A stretch of DNA of 64,000 bases. It comes from Siderastrea radians. Taxonomy: Eukaryota > Cnidaria > Anthozoa > Scleractinia > Rhizangiidae. This document shows, piece by piece, positions 43,378-59,393 of this stretch (within the stretch, counting starts at the first letter, position 1; each line of letters begins with the position of its first letter). The DNA lies in NCBI GenBank assembly GCA_964017195.1, contig OZ024900.1, positions 32,690,641-32,754,640 on the forward strand. Reading direction: 5' to 3'. The notes under the pieces were generated by a model, which had not been told where the DNA came from, did not search any database, and saw only the letters and a program-made list of their open reading frames with translations. Position numbers and translations under genes: made by a program.

Positions 43378-45668
43378 CCCATATGTTGGTCGATATCGGT
43401 CGCCTCCCGACCGACACCCTATCGACACTCGGCCAATACTCTACCGACCGACACCCTACCGACACTCGGCCGATACTCTACCGACCGACACCCTATCGAC
43501 ACTCGGCCGATACTCTACCGACCAACACCATATCAACACTCGGCCAATACTCTACCGACCGACACCCTATCGACACTCGGCCAATACTCTACCGACCGAC
43601 ACCCTATCGACTCTCGGCCGATATGTTGGTCGATATCGGTCGCGTCCCGACCGACACCCTATCGACACTCGGCCAATACTCTACCGACCGACACCCTACC
43701 GACACTCGGCCGATACTCTACCGACCGACACCCTATCGACACTCGGTCGATTCTCTACCGACCGACACCCTATCAACACTCGGCCAATACTCTACCGACC
43801 AACACCCTATCGACAATCGGCCAATACTCTACCGACCGACACCCTATCGACACTCGGCCGATATGTTGGTCGATATCGGTCGCCTCCCGACCAACACCCT
43901 ATCGACACTCGGCCAATACTCTACCGACCGACACCCTACCGAAACTCGGCCGATACTCTACCGACCGACACCCTACCGACAATCGGCCAATACTCTACCG
44001 ACCGACACCGTATCGACACTCGGCGAATTCTCTACCGACCGACACCCTAACGACACTCCGCCAATACTCTACCGACCGACACCCTACCGACACTTGGCCG
44101 ATACTCTACCGTCCAACACCATATCAATACTCGGCCAATACTCTACCGACCGACACCCTATCGACACTCGGCCGATATGTTGGTCGATATCGGTCGCGTC
44201 CCGACCGACACCCTATCGACACTCGGCCAATACTCTACCGACCGACACCCTACCGACACTCGGCCGATACTCTACCGACCGACACCCTATGGACACTCGG
44301 TCGATTCTCTACCGACCGACACCCTAACAACACTCGGCCAATACTCTACCGACCAACACCCTATCGACACTCCGCCAATACTCTACCGACCGACACCCTA
44401 CCGACACTTGGCCAATACTCTACCGACCGACACCCTACCGACACTCGGCCGATACCCTACCGACCGACACCCTACCGACACTCGGCCAATACTCTACCGA
44501 CCGACACCCTATCGACACTCGGCCAATACTCTACCGACCGACACCCTATCGACACTCGGCCAATACTCTACCGACCGACACCCTACCGACACTCGGCCGA
44601 TATGTTGGTCGATATCGGTCGCGTCCCAATCGACACCCTATCGACACTCGGCCGATATGTTGGTCGATATCGGTCGCGTCCCGATCGACACCCTATCGAC
44701 ACTCGGCCAATACTCTACCGACCGACACCCTACCGACACTCGGCCGATACTCTACCGACCGACACCCTATCGACACTCGGTCGATTCTCTACCGACCGAC
44801 ACCCTATCAACACTCGGCCAATACTCTACCGACCAACACCCTATCGACAATCGGCCAATACTCTACCGACCGATACCCTACCGACACTCGGCCGATACTC
44901 TACCAACCGACACCCTATCGACACTCGGCCGATACTCTACCGACCGACACCCTATCGACACTCGGTCGATTCTCTACCGACCGACACCCTATCAACACTC
45001 GGCCAATACTCTACCGACCAACACCCTATCGACACTCGGCCAATACTCTACTGACCGACACCCTACCGACACTCGGCCGATACTCTACCAACCGACACCC
45101 TATCGACACTCGGCCAATACTCTACCGACCGACACCCTACCGACACTCGGCCGATACTCTACCGACCGACACCCTATCGACACTCGGTCGATTCTCTACC
45201 GACCGACACCCTATCAACATTCTGCCGTTACTCTACCGACCGACACCCTATCGACACTCGGCCAATACTCTACCGACCGATACCCTATCAACACTCGGCC
45301 AATACTGTACCGACTGACAACCTTCCGACACTCCGCCAATACTGTACCGACCGACACCCTACCGACACTCAGCCGATACTCTACCGACCGACACCCTACC
45401 GACACTCGGCCGATACTCTACCGACCGCCACCCTATCAACACTCGGCCGATACTTTACCGACCAACACCATATCAACACTCGGCCAATACTCTACCGAAC
45501 GACACCCTATCGACACTCGGCAAATACTCTAGCGACCGACACCCTATCGACAATCGGCCAATACTGTACCGACTGACACCCTATCGACACACAGCCGATA
45601 CTCTACCGACCGATACCCTATCGTCACTCGGCCAATACTCTACCGACCGACACCCTATCGACACTCGG
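43378..45668. repeat. HOR of 2,291 bp, left locus
   Basis: Long units at 43378, 43618, 43858, 44172, 44597 and 44652 are separated by 5, 5, 7, 10, 0 and 26 short units; 53x37 + 6x55 = 2,291 closes exactly. A second start at 45669 (cccatatgttgg) begins another copy but changes to the 2.9-kb family within about 200 bp. The same HOR is found at 60078. Confidence 0.9.
44597..44706. repeat. Two adjacent 55-bp long units
   Basis: Long units at 44597 and 44652 follow each other without a short unit between. The first has cgtcccaatcgac, the second cgtcccgatcgac. The arrangement recurs only at 61297 and 63588 in the same HOR. Confidence 0.92.
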
Positions 45669-48087
45669 CCCATATGTTGGTCGATATCGGTCGCCTCCCG
45701 ACCGACACCCTATCGACACTCGGCCAATACTCTACCGACCGACACCCTACCGACACTCGGCCGATACTCTACCGACCGACACCCTATCGACACTCGGCCG
45801 ATACTCTACCGACCAACACCATATCAACACTCGGCCAATACTCTACCGACCGACGCCCTATCGACACTCGGCCAATACTCTACCGACCGACACCCTATCG
45901 ACACTCGGCCGATATGTTGGTCGATATCGGTCGCGTCCCGACCGACACCCTATCGACACTCTGCCAATACTCTACCGACCGACACCCTACCGACACTCGG
46001 CCGATACTCTACCGACCGACACACTATCGACACTCGGTCGATTCTCTACCGACAAACACCATATCAACACTCGGCCAATACTCTACCGACCGACACCCTA
46101 TCGACACTCGGCCAATACTCTACCGACCGACACCCTACCGACACTCGGCCGATACTCTACCGACCGACACCCTATCGACACTCGGTCGATTCTCTACCGA
46201 CCGACACCCTATCAACACTCGGCCAATACTCTACCGACCAACACCCTATCGACAATCGGCCAATACTCTACCGACCGACACCCTATCGACACTCAGCCGA
46301 TATGTTGGTCGATATCGGTCGCCTCCCGACCAACACCCTATCGACACTCGGCCAATACTCTACCGACCGACACCCTACCGAAACTCGGCCGATACTCTAC
46401 CGACCGACACCCTACCGACAATCGGCCAATACTCTACCGACCGACACCGTATCGACACTCGGCCAATACTCTACCGACCGACACCCTATCGACACTCCGC
46501 CAATACTCTACCGACCGACACCCTACCGACACTTGGCCGATACTCTACCGACGACACCATATCAACACTCGGCCAATACTCTACCGACCGACACCCTATC
46601 GACACTCGGCCAATACTCTACCGACCGACACCCGATCGACACTCGGCCGATATGTTGATAGATATCGGTCGCGTCCCGACCGACACCCTATCGACACTCG
46701 GCCAATACTCTACCGACCGACACCCTACCGACACTCGGCCGATACTCTACCGACCGACACCCTTTCGACACTCGGTCGATTCTCTACCGACCGACACCCT
46801 AACAACACTCGGCCAATACTCTACCGACCAACACCCTATCGACACTCCGCCAATACTCTACCGACCGACACCCTACCGACACTTGGCCGATACTCTACCG
46901 ACCAACACCATATCAACACTCGGCCAATACTCTACCGACCGACACCCTATCGACACTCGGCCAATACTCTACCGACCGACACCCTACCGACACTCGGCCG
47001 ATACTCTACCGACCGACACCCTATCGACACTCGGTCGATTCTCTACCGACCGACACCCTATCAACACTCGGCCAATACTCTAACGACCAACACCCTATCG
47101 ACAATCGGCCAATACTCTACCGACCGACACCCTATCGACACTCGGCCGATATGTTGGTCGATATCGGTCGCCTCCCGACCAACACCCTATCGACACTCGG
47201 CCAATACTCTACCGACCGACACCCTACCGACACTCGGCCGATACTCTACCGACCGACACCCTATCGACACTCGGCCGATACTCTACCGACCGACACCCTA
47301 TCGACACTCGGCCGATATGTTGGTCGATATCGGTCGCCTCCCGACCGACACCATATCGACACTCGGCCAATACTCTACTGACCGACACCCTACCGACACT
47401 CGGCCGATACTCTACCGACCGACACCCTATCAACACTCGGCTGATACTCTACCGACCGACACCCTATCAACACTCGGCCAATACTCTACCGAAAAACACC
47501 CTATCGACACTCGGCCAATACTCTACCGACCGACACCCTATCGACAATCGGCCGATACTCTACCGACCAACACCATATCAACACTCGGCCAATACTCTAC
47601 CGACCGACACCCTATCGACCCTCGGCCAATACTCTACCGACCGACACCCTATCGACACTCGGCCGATATGTTGGTCGATATCGGTCGCGTCCCGACCGAC
47701 ACCCTAGCGACACTCTGCCAATACTCTACCGACCGACACCCTACCGACACTCGGCCGATACTCTACCGACAGACACACTATCGACACTCGGTCGATACTG
47801 TACCGACCGACACCCAACCGACACTCGGCCAATACTCTACCGACCGACACCCTATCGACAATCGGCCAATACTCTACCGACCGACACCCTATCGACACTC
47901 CACCAATACTCTACCGACCGACACCCTACCGACACTCGGCCGATACTCTACCGACGGGCACCCTATCGACACTCGGCCGATATTCTACCGACCAACACCA
48001 TATCAACACTCGGCCAATACTCTACCGACTGACACCCTATCGACACTCGGCCAATAATCTACCGACCGACACCCTATCGACACTCGG
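45669..48087. repeat. Partial copy of the 2,937-bp HOR at a second locus
   Basis: Long units at 45909, 46297, 46647, 47146, 47312 and 47663 have the spacing of 30042-31797 in copy 1. One base is missing at about 46551 (accgacgacaccat for accgaccaacaccat), shifting the next distance from 351 to 350. The last gap keeps 10 short units. Confidence 0.87.
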
Positions 48088-51000
48088 CCGATATGTGGTC
48101 GATATCGGTCGCGTCCCGACCGACACCCTATCGACACTCGGCCAATACTCTACCGACCGACACCCTACCGACACTCGGCCGATACTCTACCGACCGAAAC
48201 CCTATCGACACTCGGTCGATTCTCTACCGACCGACACCCTATCAACACTCGGCCAATACTCTAACGACCAACACCCTATCGACAATCGGCCAATACTCTA
48301 CCGACCGACACCCTATCGACACTCGGCCGATATGTTGGTCGATATCGGTCGCCTCCCGACCAACACCCTATCGACACTCGGCCAATACTCTACCGACCGA
48401 CACCCTACCGACACTCGGCCGATACTCTACCGACCGACACCCTATCGACACTCGGCCGATACTCTACCGACCGACACCCTATCGACACTCGGCCGATATG
48501 TTGGTCGATATCGGTCGCCTCCCGACCGACACCATATCGACACTCGGCCAATACTCTACTGACCGACACCCTACCGACACTCGGCCGATACTCTACCGAC
48601 CGACACCCTATCAACACTCGGCTGATACTCTACCGACCGACACCCTATCAACACTCGGCCAATACTCTACCGAAAAACACCCTATCGACACTCGGCCAAT
48701 ACTCTACCGACCGACACCCTATCGACACTCGGCCGATACTCTACCGACCAACACCATATCAACACTCGGCCAATACTCTACCGACCGACGCCCTATCGAC
48801 ACTCGGCCAATACTCTACCGACCGACACCCTATCGACACTCGGCCGATATGTTGGTCGATATCGGTCGCGTCCCGACCGACACCCTATCGACACTCTGCC
48901 AATACTCTACCGACCGACACCCTACCGACACTCGGCCGATACTCTACCGACCGACACACTATCGACACTCGGTCGATTCTCTACCGACAAACACCATATC
49001 AACACTCGGCCAATACTCTACCGACCGACACCCTATCGACACTCGGCCAATACTCTACCGACCGACACCCTACCGACACTCGGCCGATACTCTACCGACC
49101 GACACCCTATCGACACTCGGTCGATTCTCTACCGACCGACACCCTATCAACACTCGGCCAATACTCTACCGACCAACACCCTATCGACAATCGGCCAATA
49201 CTCTACCGACCGACACCCTATCGACACTCAGCCGATATGTTGGTCGATATCGGTCGCCTCCCGACCAACACCCTATCGACACTCGGCCAATACTCTACCG
49301 ACCGACACCCTACCGAAACTCGGCCGATACTCTACCGACCGACACCCTACCGACAATCGGCCAATACTCTACCGACCGACACCGTATCGACACTCGGCCA
49401 ATACTCTACCGACCGACACCCTATCGACACTCCGCCAATACTCTACCGACCGACACCCTACCGACACTTGGCCGATACTCTACCGACCAACACCATATCA
49501 ACACTCGGCCAATACTCTACCGACCGACACCCTATCGACACTCGGCCAATACTCTACCGACCGACACCCGATCGACACTCGGCCGATATGTTGATCGATA
49601 TCGGTCGCGTCCCGACCGACACCCTATCGACACTCGGCCAATACTCTACCGACCGACACCCTACCGACACTCGGCCGATACTCTACCGACCGACACCCTT
49701 TCGACACTCGGTCGATTCTCTACCGACCGACACCCTAACAACACTCGGCCAATACTCTACCGACCAACACCCTATCGACACTCCGCCAATACTCTACCGA
49801 CCGACACCCTACCGACACTTGGCCGATACTCTACCGACCAACACCATATCAACACTCGGCCAATACTCTACCGACCGACACCCTATCGACACTCGGCCAA
49901 TACTCTACCGACCGACACCCTACCGACACTCGGCCGATACTCTACCGACCGACACCCTATCGACACTCGGTCGATTCTCTACCGACCGACACCCTATCAA
50001 CACTCGGCCAATACTCTAACGACCAACACCCTATCGACAATCGGCCAATACTCTACCGACCGACACCCTATCGACACTCGGCCGATATGTTGGTCGATAT
50101 CGGTCGCCTCCCGACCAACACCCTATCGACACTCGGCCAATACTCTACCGACCGACACCCTACCGACACTCGGCCGATACTCTACCGACCGACACCCTAT
50201 CGACACTCGGCCGATACTCTACCGACCGACACCCTATCGACACTCGGCCGATATGTTGGTCGATATCGGTCGCCTCCCGACCGACACCATATCGACACTC
50301 GGCCAATACTCTACTGACCGACACCCTACCGACACTCGGCCGATACTCTACCGACCGACACCCTATCAACACTCGGCTGATACTCTACCGACCGACACCC
50401 TATCAACACTCGGCCAATACTCTACCGAAAAACACCCTATCGACACTCGGCCAATACTCTACCGACCGACACCCTATCGACAATCGGCCGATACTCTACC
50501 GACCAACACCATATCAACACTCGGCCAATACTCTACCGACCGACACCCTATCGACACTCGGCCAATACTCTACCGACCGACACCCTATCGACACTCGGCC
50601 GATATGTTGGTCGATATCGGTCGCGTCCCGACCGACACCCTATCGACACTCTGCCAATACTATACCGACCGACACCCTACCGACACTCGGCCGATACTCT
50701 ACCGACCGACACACTATCGACACTCGGTCGATTCTCTACCGACAAACACCATATCAACACTCGGCCAATACTCTACCGACCGACACCCTATCGACACTCG
50801 GCCAATACTCTACCGACCGACACCCTACCGACACTCGGCCGATACTCTACCGACCGACACCCTATCAACACTCGGCCAATACTCTACCGACCAAAACCCT
50901 ATCGTCAATCGGCCAATACTCTACCGACCGACACCCTATCGACACTGGGCCAATACTCTACCGACCGACACCCTATCGACTCTCGGCCGATATGTTGGTC

Positions 51001-54000
51001 GATATCGGTCGCGTCCCGACCGACACCCTATCGACACTCGGCCAATACTCTACCGACCGACACCCTACCGACACTCGGCCGATACTCTACCGACCGACAC
51101 CCTATCGACACTCGGCCAATACTCTACCGACCGACACCCTATCGACACTCGGCCAATACTCTACCGACCGACACCCTACCGACACTCGGCCGATACTCTA
51201 CCGACCAACACCATATCAACACTCGGCCAATACTCTACCGACCGACACCCTATCGACACTCGGCCAATACTCTACCGACCGACACCCTATCGACTCTCGG
51301 CCGATATGTTGGTCGATATCGGTCGCGTCCCGACCGACACCCTATCGACACTCGGCCAATACTCTACCGACCGACACCCTACCGACACTCGGCCGATACT
51401 CTACCGACCGACACCCTATCGACACTCGGTCGATTCTCTACCGACCGACACCCTATCAACACTCGGCCAATACTCTACCGACCAACACCCTATCGACAAT
51501 CGGCCAATACTCTACCGACCGACACCCTATCGACACTCAGCCGATATGTTGGTCGATATCGGTCGCCTCCCGACCAACACCCTATCGACACTCGGCCAAT
51601 ACTCTACCGACCGACACCCTACTGACACTCGGCCGATACTCTACCGACCGACACCCTATCAACACTCGGCCAATACTCTACCGACCAACACCCTATCGAC
51701 ACTCGGCCAAAACTCTACCGACCGACACCCTATCAACACTCGGCCGATACTCTACCGACCGACAACCTTCCGACACTGCGCCAATACTGTACCGACCGAC
51801 ACCCTACCGACACTCAGCCGATACTCTACCGACCGACACCCTATCGACACTCGGCCAAAACTGTACCGACCGACACCCTACTGACACTCGGCTGATACTC
51901 TACCGACCGACACCCTATCGACACTCGGCCAAAACTGTACCGACCGACACCCTACCGACACTCGGCCAATACTCTACCGACCGACACCCTATCGACACCC
52001 AGCCAATACTCTACCGACCGACACCCTATCGATACTCGGCCGATATGTTGGTCGATATCGGTCGCCTCCCGATCGACACCCTATCGACACTCGGCCAATA
52101 CTCTACTGACCGACACCCTACCGACACCCGGCCGATACTCTACCGAACGACACCCTATCGACACTCGGCCGATACTCTACCGACCGACACCCTATCAACA
52201 CTCGGCCAATACTCTACCGAAAAACACCCTATCGACACTCGGCCAATCCTCTACCGACCGACATCCTATCAACATTTGGCCGTTACTCTACCGACCGACA
52301 CCCTATCGACACTCGGCCAATACTCTACCGACCGATACCCTATCAACACTCGGCCAATACTGTACCGAGTGACACCCTTCCGACACTCCGCCAATATTGT
52401 ACCGACCGATACCCTACCGACACTCAGCCGATACTCTACCGACCGACACCACACGGACACTCGGCCGATACTCTACCGACCGACACCCTATCGACACTCG
52501 GCCGATACTCTACCGACCAACACCATATCAACACTCGGCCAATACTCTACCGACCGACACCCTATCGAAACTCGGCAAATACTCTACCGACCGACACCCT
52601 ACCGACACTCGGCCGATACTCTACCGACCGACACCCAACCGACACTCGGCCAATACTCTACCGACCGACACCCTATCGACACTCGGCCAATACTCTACCG
52701 ACCGAAACCCTATCGACACTCCACCAATACTCTACCGACCGACACCCTACCGACACTCGGCCGATACTCTACCGACCGACACCCTATCGACACTCGGCCG
52801 ATATTCTACCGACCAACACCATATCAACACTCGGCCAATACTCTTCCGACCGACACCCTATCGACACTTGGCCAATAATCTACCGACCGACACCCTATCG
52901 ACACTCGGCCGATATGTTGGTCGATATCGGTCGCGTCCCGACCGACACCCTATCGACACTCGGCCAATACTCTACCGACCGACACCCTACCGACACTCGG
53001 CCGATACTCTACCGACCGACACCCTATCGACACTCGGTCGATTCTCTACCGACCGACACCCTATCAACACTCGGCCGATACTCTACCGACCGACACCCTA
53101 TCGACACTCGGCCGATACTCTACCGACCGACACCCTATCGACACTCGGCCGATATGTTGGTCGATATCGGTCGCCTCCCGACCGACACCCTATCGACACT
53201 CGGCCAATACTCTACTGACCGACACCCTACCGACACTCGGCCGATACTCTACCGACCGACACCCTATCGACACTCGGCCGATACTCTACCGACCGACACC
53301 CTATCAACACTCGGCCAAAACTCTACCGAAAAACACCCTATCGACACTCGGCCAATACTCTACCGACCGACACCCTATCGACACTCGCCCGATACTCTAC
53401 CGACCAACACCATATCAACACTCGGCCAATACTCTACCGACCGACACCCTATCGACACTCGGCCAATACTCTTCCGACCGACACCCTATCGACACTCGGC
53501 CGATATGTTGGTCGATATCGGTCGCGTCCCGACCGACACCCTATCGACACTCTGCCAATACTCTACCTACCGACACCCTACCGACACTCGGCCGATACTC
53601 TACCGACAGACACACTATCGACACTCGGTCGATACTCTACCGACCGACACCCAACCGACACTCGGCCAATACTCTACCGACCGACACCCTATCGACAATC
53701 GGCCAATACTCTACCGACCGACACCCTATCGACACTCCACCAATACTCTACCGACCGACACCCTACCGACACTCGGCCGATACTCTACCGACCGACACCC
53801 TATCGACACTCGGCCGATATTCTACCGACCAACACCATATCAACACTCGGCCAATACTCTACCGACCGACACCCTATCGACACTCGGCCAATAATCTACC
53901 GACCGACACCCTATCGACACTCGGCCGATTTGTTGGTCGATATCGGTCGCGTCCCGACCGACACCCTATCGACACTCGGCCAATACTCTACCGACCGACA

Positions 54001-55400
54001 CCCTACCGACACTCGGCCGATACTCTACCGACCGACACCCTATCGACACTCGGTCGATTCTCTACCGACCGACACCCTATCAACACTCGGCCAATACTCT
54101 AACGACCAACACCCTATCGACAATCGGCCAATACTCTACCGACCGACACCCTATCGACACTCGGCCGATATGTTGGTCGATATCGGTCGCCTCCCGACCA
54201 ACACCCTATCGACACTCGGCCAATACTCTATCGACCGACACCCTATCGACACTCGGCCGATAGTCTACCGACCGACACCCTATCGACACTCGGCCGATAT
54301 GTTGGTCGATATCGGTCGCCTCCCGACCAACACCCTATCGACACTCGGCCAATACTCTACCGACCGACACCCTACCGACACTCGGCCGATACTCTACCGA
54401 CCGACACCCTATCGACACTCGGCCGATACTCTACCGACCGACACCCTATCAACACTCGGCCAATACTCTACCGAAAAACACCCTATCGACACTCGGCCAA
54501 TACTCTACCGACCGACACCCTATCGACACTCGGCCGATACTCTACCGACCAACACCATATCAACACTCGGCCAATACTCTACCGACCGACACCCTATCGA
54601 CACTCGGCCAATACTCTACCGACCGACACCCTATCGACACTCGGCCCATATGTTGGTCGATATCGGTCGCGTCACGACCGACACCCTATCGACCCTCTGC
54701 CAATACTCTACCGACCGACACCCTACCGACACTCGGCCGATACTCTACCGACCGACACACTATCGACACTCGGTCGATTCTCTACCGACCAACACCATAT
54801 CAACACTCGGCCAATACTCTACCGACCGACACCCTATCGACACTCGGCCAATACTCTACCGACCGACACCCTACCGACACTCGGCCGATACTCTACCGAC
54901 CGACACCCTATCAACACTCGGCCAATACTCTACCGACCGACACCCTATCGACAATCGGCCAATACTCTACCGACCGACACCCTATCGACACTCGGCCGAT
55001 ATGTTGGTCGATATCGGTCGCCTCCCGACCAACACCCTATCGACACTCGGCCAATACTCTACCGACCGACACCCTACCGACACTCGGCCAATACTCTACC
55101 GACCGACACCTTATCGACACTCGGCCAATACTCTACCGACCGATACCCTACCAACACTCGGCCAATACTGTACCGACCGACAACCTATCGACAGTCCGCC
55201 AATACTGTACCGACCGACACCCTACCGACACTCAGCCGATACTCTACCGACCGACACCCTATCGACACTCGGCCAAAACTGTACCGACCGACACCCTACT
55301 GACACTCGGCTGATACTCTACCGACCGACACCCTATCGACACTCGGCCAAAACTGTACCGACCGACACCCTACTGACACTCGGCTGATACTCTACCGACC
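48088..55400. repeat. Right copy of the 12,967-bp-shift duplication
   Basis: It starts with the gatatgtggtc long unit shared with 32222 and 35121. Unlike the sequence before 35121, the unit just before it keeps ccaataatctacc, so its left flank matches the junction before 32222. The block at about 53.1 kb lacks the 166 bp described for the left copy. Long units: 48088, 48327, 48493, 48844, 49232, 49583, 50082, 50248, 50599, 50987, 51301, 51541. Confidence 0.9.
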
Positions 55401-55901
55401 GACACCCTATCGACACTCGGCCAAAACTGTACCGACCGACACCCTACCGACACTCGGCCAATACTCTACCGACCGACACCCTATCGACACCCGGCCAATA
55501 CTCTACCGACCGACACCCTATCGACACTCGGCCAATACTCTACCGACCAACACCCTATCGACACTCGGCCAAAACTCTACCGACCGACACCCTATCAACA
55601 CTCGGCCGATACTCTACCGACCGACAACCTTCCGACACTGCGCCAATACTGTACCGACCGACACCCTACCGACACTCAGCCGATACTCTACCGACCGACA
55701 CCCTATCGACACTCGGCCAAAACTGTACCGACCGACACCCTACTGACACTCGGCTGATACTCTACCGACCGACACCCTATCGACACTCGGCCAAAACTGT
55801 ACCGACCGACACCCTACCGACACTCGGCCAATACTCTACCGACCGACACCCTATCGACACCCAGCCAATACTCTACCGACCGACACCCTATCGATACTCG
55901 G
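52040..55901. repeat. HOR of 3,862 bp, copy 1
   Basis: Long units at 52040, 52909, 53149, 53500, 53925, 54165, 54294, 54645 and 54996 are separated by 22, 5, 8, 10, 5, 2, 8, 8 and 23 short units; 91x37 + 9x55 = 3,862 closes exactly. The long unit at 53925 reads gatttgttgg. Similarity to the next copy extends left to about 51670. Confidence 0.92.
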
Positions 55902-58900
55902 CCGATATGTTGGTCGATATCGGTCGCCTCCCGATCGACACCCTATCGACACTCGGCCAATACTCTACTGACCGACACCCTACCGACACCCGGCCGATAC
56001 TCTACCGAACGACACCCTATCGACACTCGGCCGATACTCTACCGACCGACACCCTATCAACACTCGGCCAATACTCTACCGAAAAACACCCTATCGACAC
56101 TCGGCCAATCCTCTACCGACCGACATCCTATCAACATTTGGCCGTTACTCTACCGACCGACACCCTATCGACACTCGGCCAATACTCTACCGACCGATAC
56201 CCTATCAACACTCGGCCAATACTGTACCGAGTGACACCCTTCCGACACTCCGCCAATATTGTACCGACCGATACCCTACCGACACTCAGCCGATACTCTA
56301 CCGACCGACACCACACGGACACTCGGCCGATACTCTACCGACCGACACCCTATCGACACTCGGCCGATACTCTACCGACCAACACCATATCAACACTCGG
56401 CCAATACTCTACCGACCGACACCCTATCGAAACTCGGCAAATACTCTACCGACCGACACCCTACCGACACTCGGCCGATACTCTACCGACCGACACCCAA
56501 CCGACACTCGGCCAATACTCTACCGACCGACACCCTATCGACACTCGGCCAATACTCTACCGACCGAAACCCTATCGACACTCCACCAATACTCTACCGA
56601 CCGACACCCTACCGACACTCGGCCGATACTCTACCGACCGACACCCTATCGACACTCGGCCGATATTCTACCGACCAACACCATATCAACACTCGGCCAA
56701 TACTCTTCCGACCGACACCCTATCGACACTTGGCCAATAATCTACCGACCGACACCCTATCGACACTCGGCCGATATGTTGGTCGATATCGGTCGCGTCC
56801 CGACCGACACCCTATCGACACTCGGCCAATACTCTACCGACCGACACCCTACCGACACTCGGCCGATACTCTACCGACCGACACCCTATCGACACTCGGT
56901 CGATTCTCTACCGACCGACACCCTATCAACACTCGGCCGATACTCTACCGACCGACACCCTATCGACACTCGGCCGATACTCTACCGACCGACACCCTAT
57001 CGACACTCGGCCGATATGTTGGTCGATATCGGTCGCCTCCCGACCGACACCCTATCGACACTCGGCCAATACTCTACTGACCGACACCCTACCGACACTC
57101 GGCCGATACTCTACCGACCGACACCCTATCGACACTCGGCCGATACTCTACCGACCGACACCCTATCAACACTCGGCCAAAACTCTACCGAAAAACACCC
57201 TATCGACACTCGGCCAATACTCTACCGACCGACACCCTATCGACACTCGCCCGATACTCTACCGACCAACACCATATCAACACTCGGCCAATACTCTACC
57301 GACCGACACCCTATCGACACTCGGCCAATACTCTTCCGACCGACACCCTATCGACACTCGGCCGATATGTTGGTCGATATCGGTCGCGTCCCGACCGACA
57401 CCCTATCGACACTCTGCCAATACTCTACCTACCGACACCCTACCGACACTCGGCCGATACTCTACCGACAGACACACTATCGACACTCGGTCGATACTCT
57501 ACCGACCGACACCCAACCGACACTCGGCCAATACTCTACCGACCGACACCCTATCGACAATCGGCCAATACTCTACCGACCGACACCCTATCGACACTCC
57601 ACCAATACTCTACCGACCGACACCCTACCGACACTCGGCCGATACTCTACCGACCGACACCCTATCGACACTCGGCCGATATTCTACCGACCAACACCAT
57701 ATCAACACTCGGCCAATACTCTACCGACCGACACCCTATCGACACTCGGCCAATAATCTACCGACCGACACCCTATCGACACTCGGCCGATTTGTTGGTC
57801 GATATCGGTCGCGTCCCGACCGACACCCTATCGACACTCGGCCAATACTCTACCGACCGACACCCTACCGACACTCGGCCGATACTCTACCGACCGACAC
57901 CCTATCGACACTCGGTCGATTCTCTACCGACCGACACCCTATCAACACTCGGCCAATACTCTAACGACCAACACCCTATCGACAATCGGCCAATACTCTA
58001 CCGACCGACACCCTATCGACACTCGGCCGATATGTTGGTCGATATCGGTCGCCTCCCGACCAACACCCTATCGACACTCGGCCAATACTCTATCGACCGA
58101 CACCCTATCGACACTCGGCCGATAGTCTACCGACCGACACCCTATCGACACTCGGCCGATATGTTGGTCGATATCGGTCGCCTCCCGACCAACACCCTAT
58201 CGACACTCGGCCAATACTCTACCGACCGACACCCTACCGACACTCGGCCGATACTCTACCGACCGACACCCTATCGACACTCGGCCGATACTCTACCGAC
58301 CGACACCCTATCAACACTCGGCCAATACTCTACCGAAAAACACCCTATCGACACTCGGCCAATACTCTACCGACCGACACCCTATCGACACTCGGCCGAT
58401 ACTCTACCGACCAACACCATATCAACACTCGGCCAATACTCTACCGACCGACACCCTATCGACACTCGGCCAATACTCTACCGACCGACACCCTATCGAC
58501 ACTCGGCCCATATGTTGGTCGATATCGGTCGCGTCACGACCGACACCCTATCGACCCTCTGCCAATACTCTACCGACCGACACCCTACCGACACTCGGCC
58601 GATACTCTACCGACCGACACACTATCGACACTCGGTCGATTCTCTACCGACCAACACCATATCAACACTCGGCCAATACTCTACCGACCGACACCCTATC
58701 GACACTCGGCCAATACTCTACCGACCGACACCCTACCGACACTCGGCCGATACTCTACCGACCGACACCCTATCAACACTCGGCCAATACTCTACCGACC
58801 GACACCCTATCGACAATCGGCCAATACTCTACCGACCGACACCCTATCGACACTCGGCCGATATGTTGGTCGATATCGGTCGCCTCCCGACCAACACCCT

Positions 58901-59393
58901 ATCGACACTCGGCCAATACTCTACCGACCGACACCCTACCGACACTCGGCCAATACTCTACCGACCGACACCCTATCGACACTCGGCCAATACTCTACCG
59001 ACCGATACCCTACCAACACTCGGCCAATACTGTACCGACCGACAACCTATCGACAGTCCGCCAATACTGTACCGACCGACACCCTACCGACACTCAGCCG
59101 ATACTCTACCGACCGACACCCTATCGACACTCGGCCAAAACTGTACCGACCGACACCCTACTGACACTCGGCTGATACTCTACCGACCGACACCCTATCG
59201 ACACTCGGCCAAAACTGTACCGACCGACACCCTACTGACACTCGGCTGATACTCTACCGACCGACACCCTATCGACACTCGGCCAAAACTGTACCGACCG
59301 ACACCCTACCGACACTCGGCCAATACTCTACCGACCGACACCCTATCGACACCCGGCCAATACTCTACCGACCGACACCCTATCGACACTCGG
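55902..59393. repeat. HOR of 3,862 bp, copy 2 (ends in a different flank)
   Basis: All long units repeat copy 1 at +3,862 (55902, 56771, 57011, 57362, 57787, 58027, 58156, 58507, 58858). The copies are nearly identical; one difference seen is caccttatcg near 55111 against caccctatcg here. After 59394 it continues like 42731 rather than like copy 1. Confidence 0.9.
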
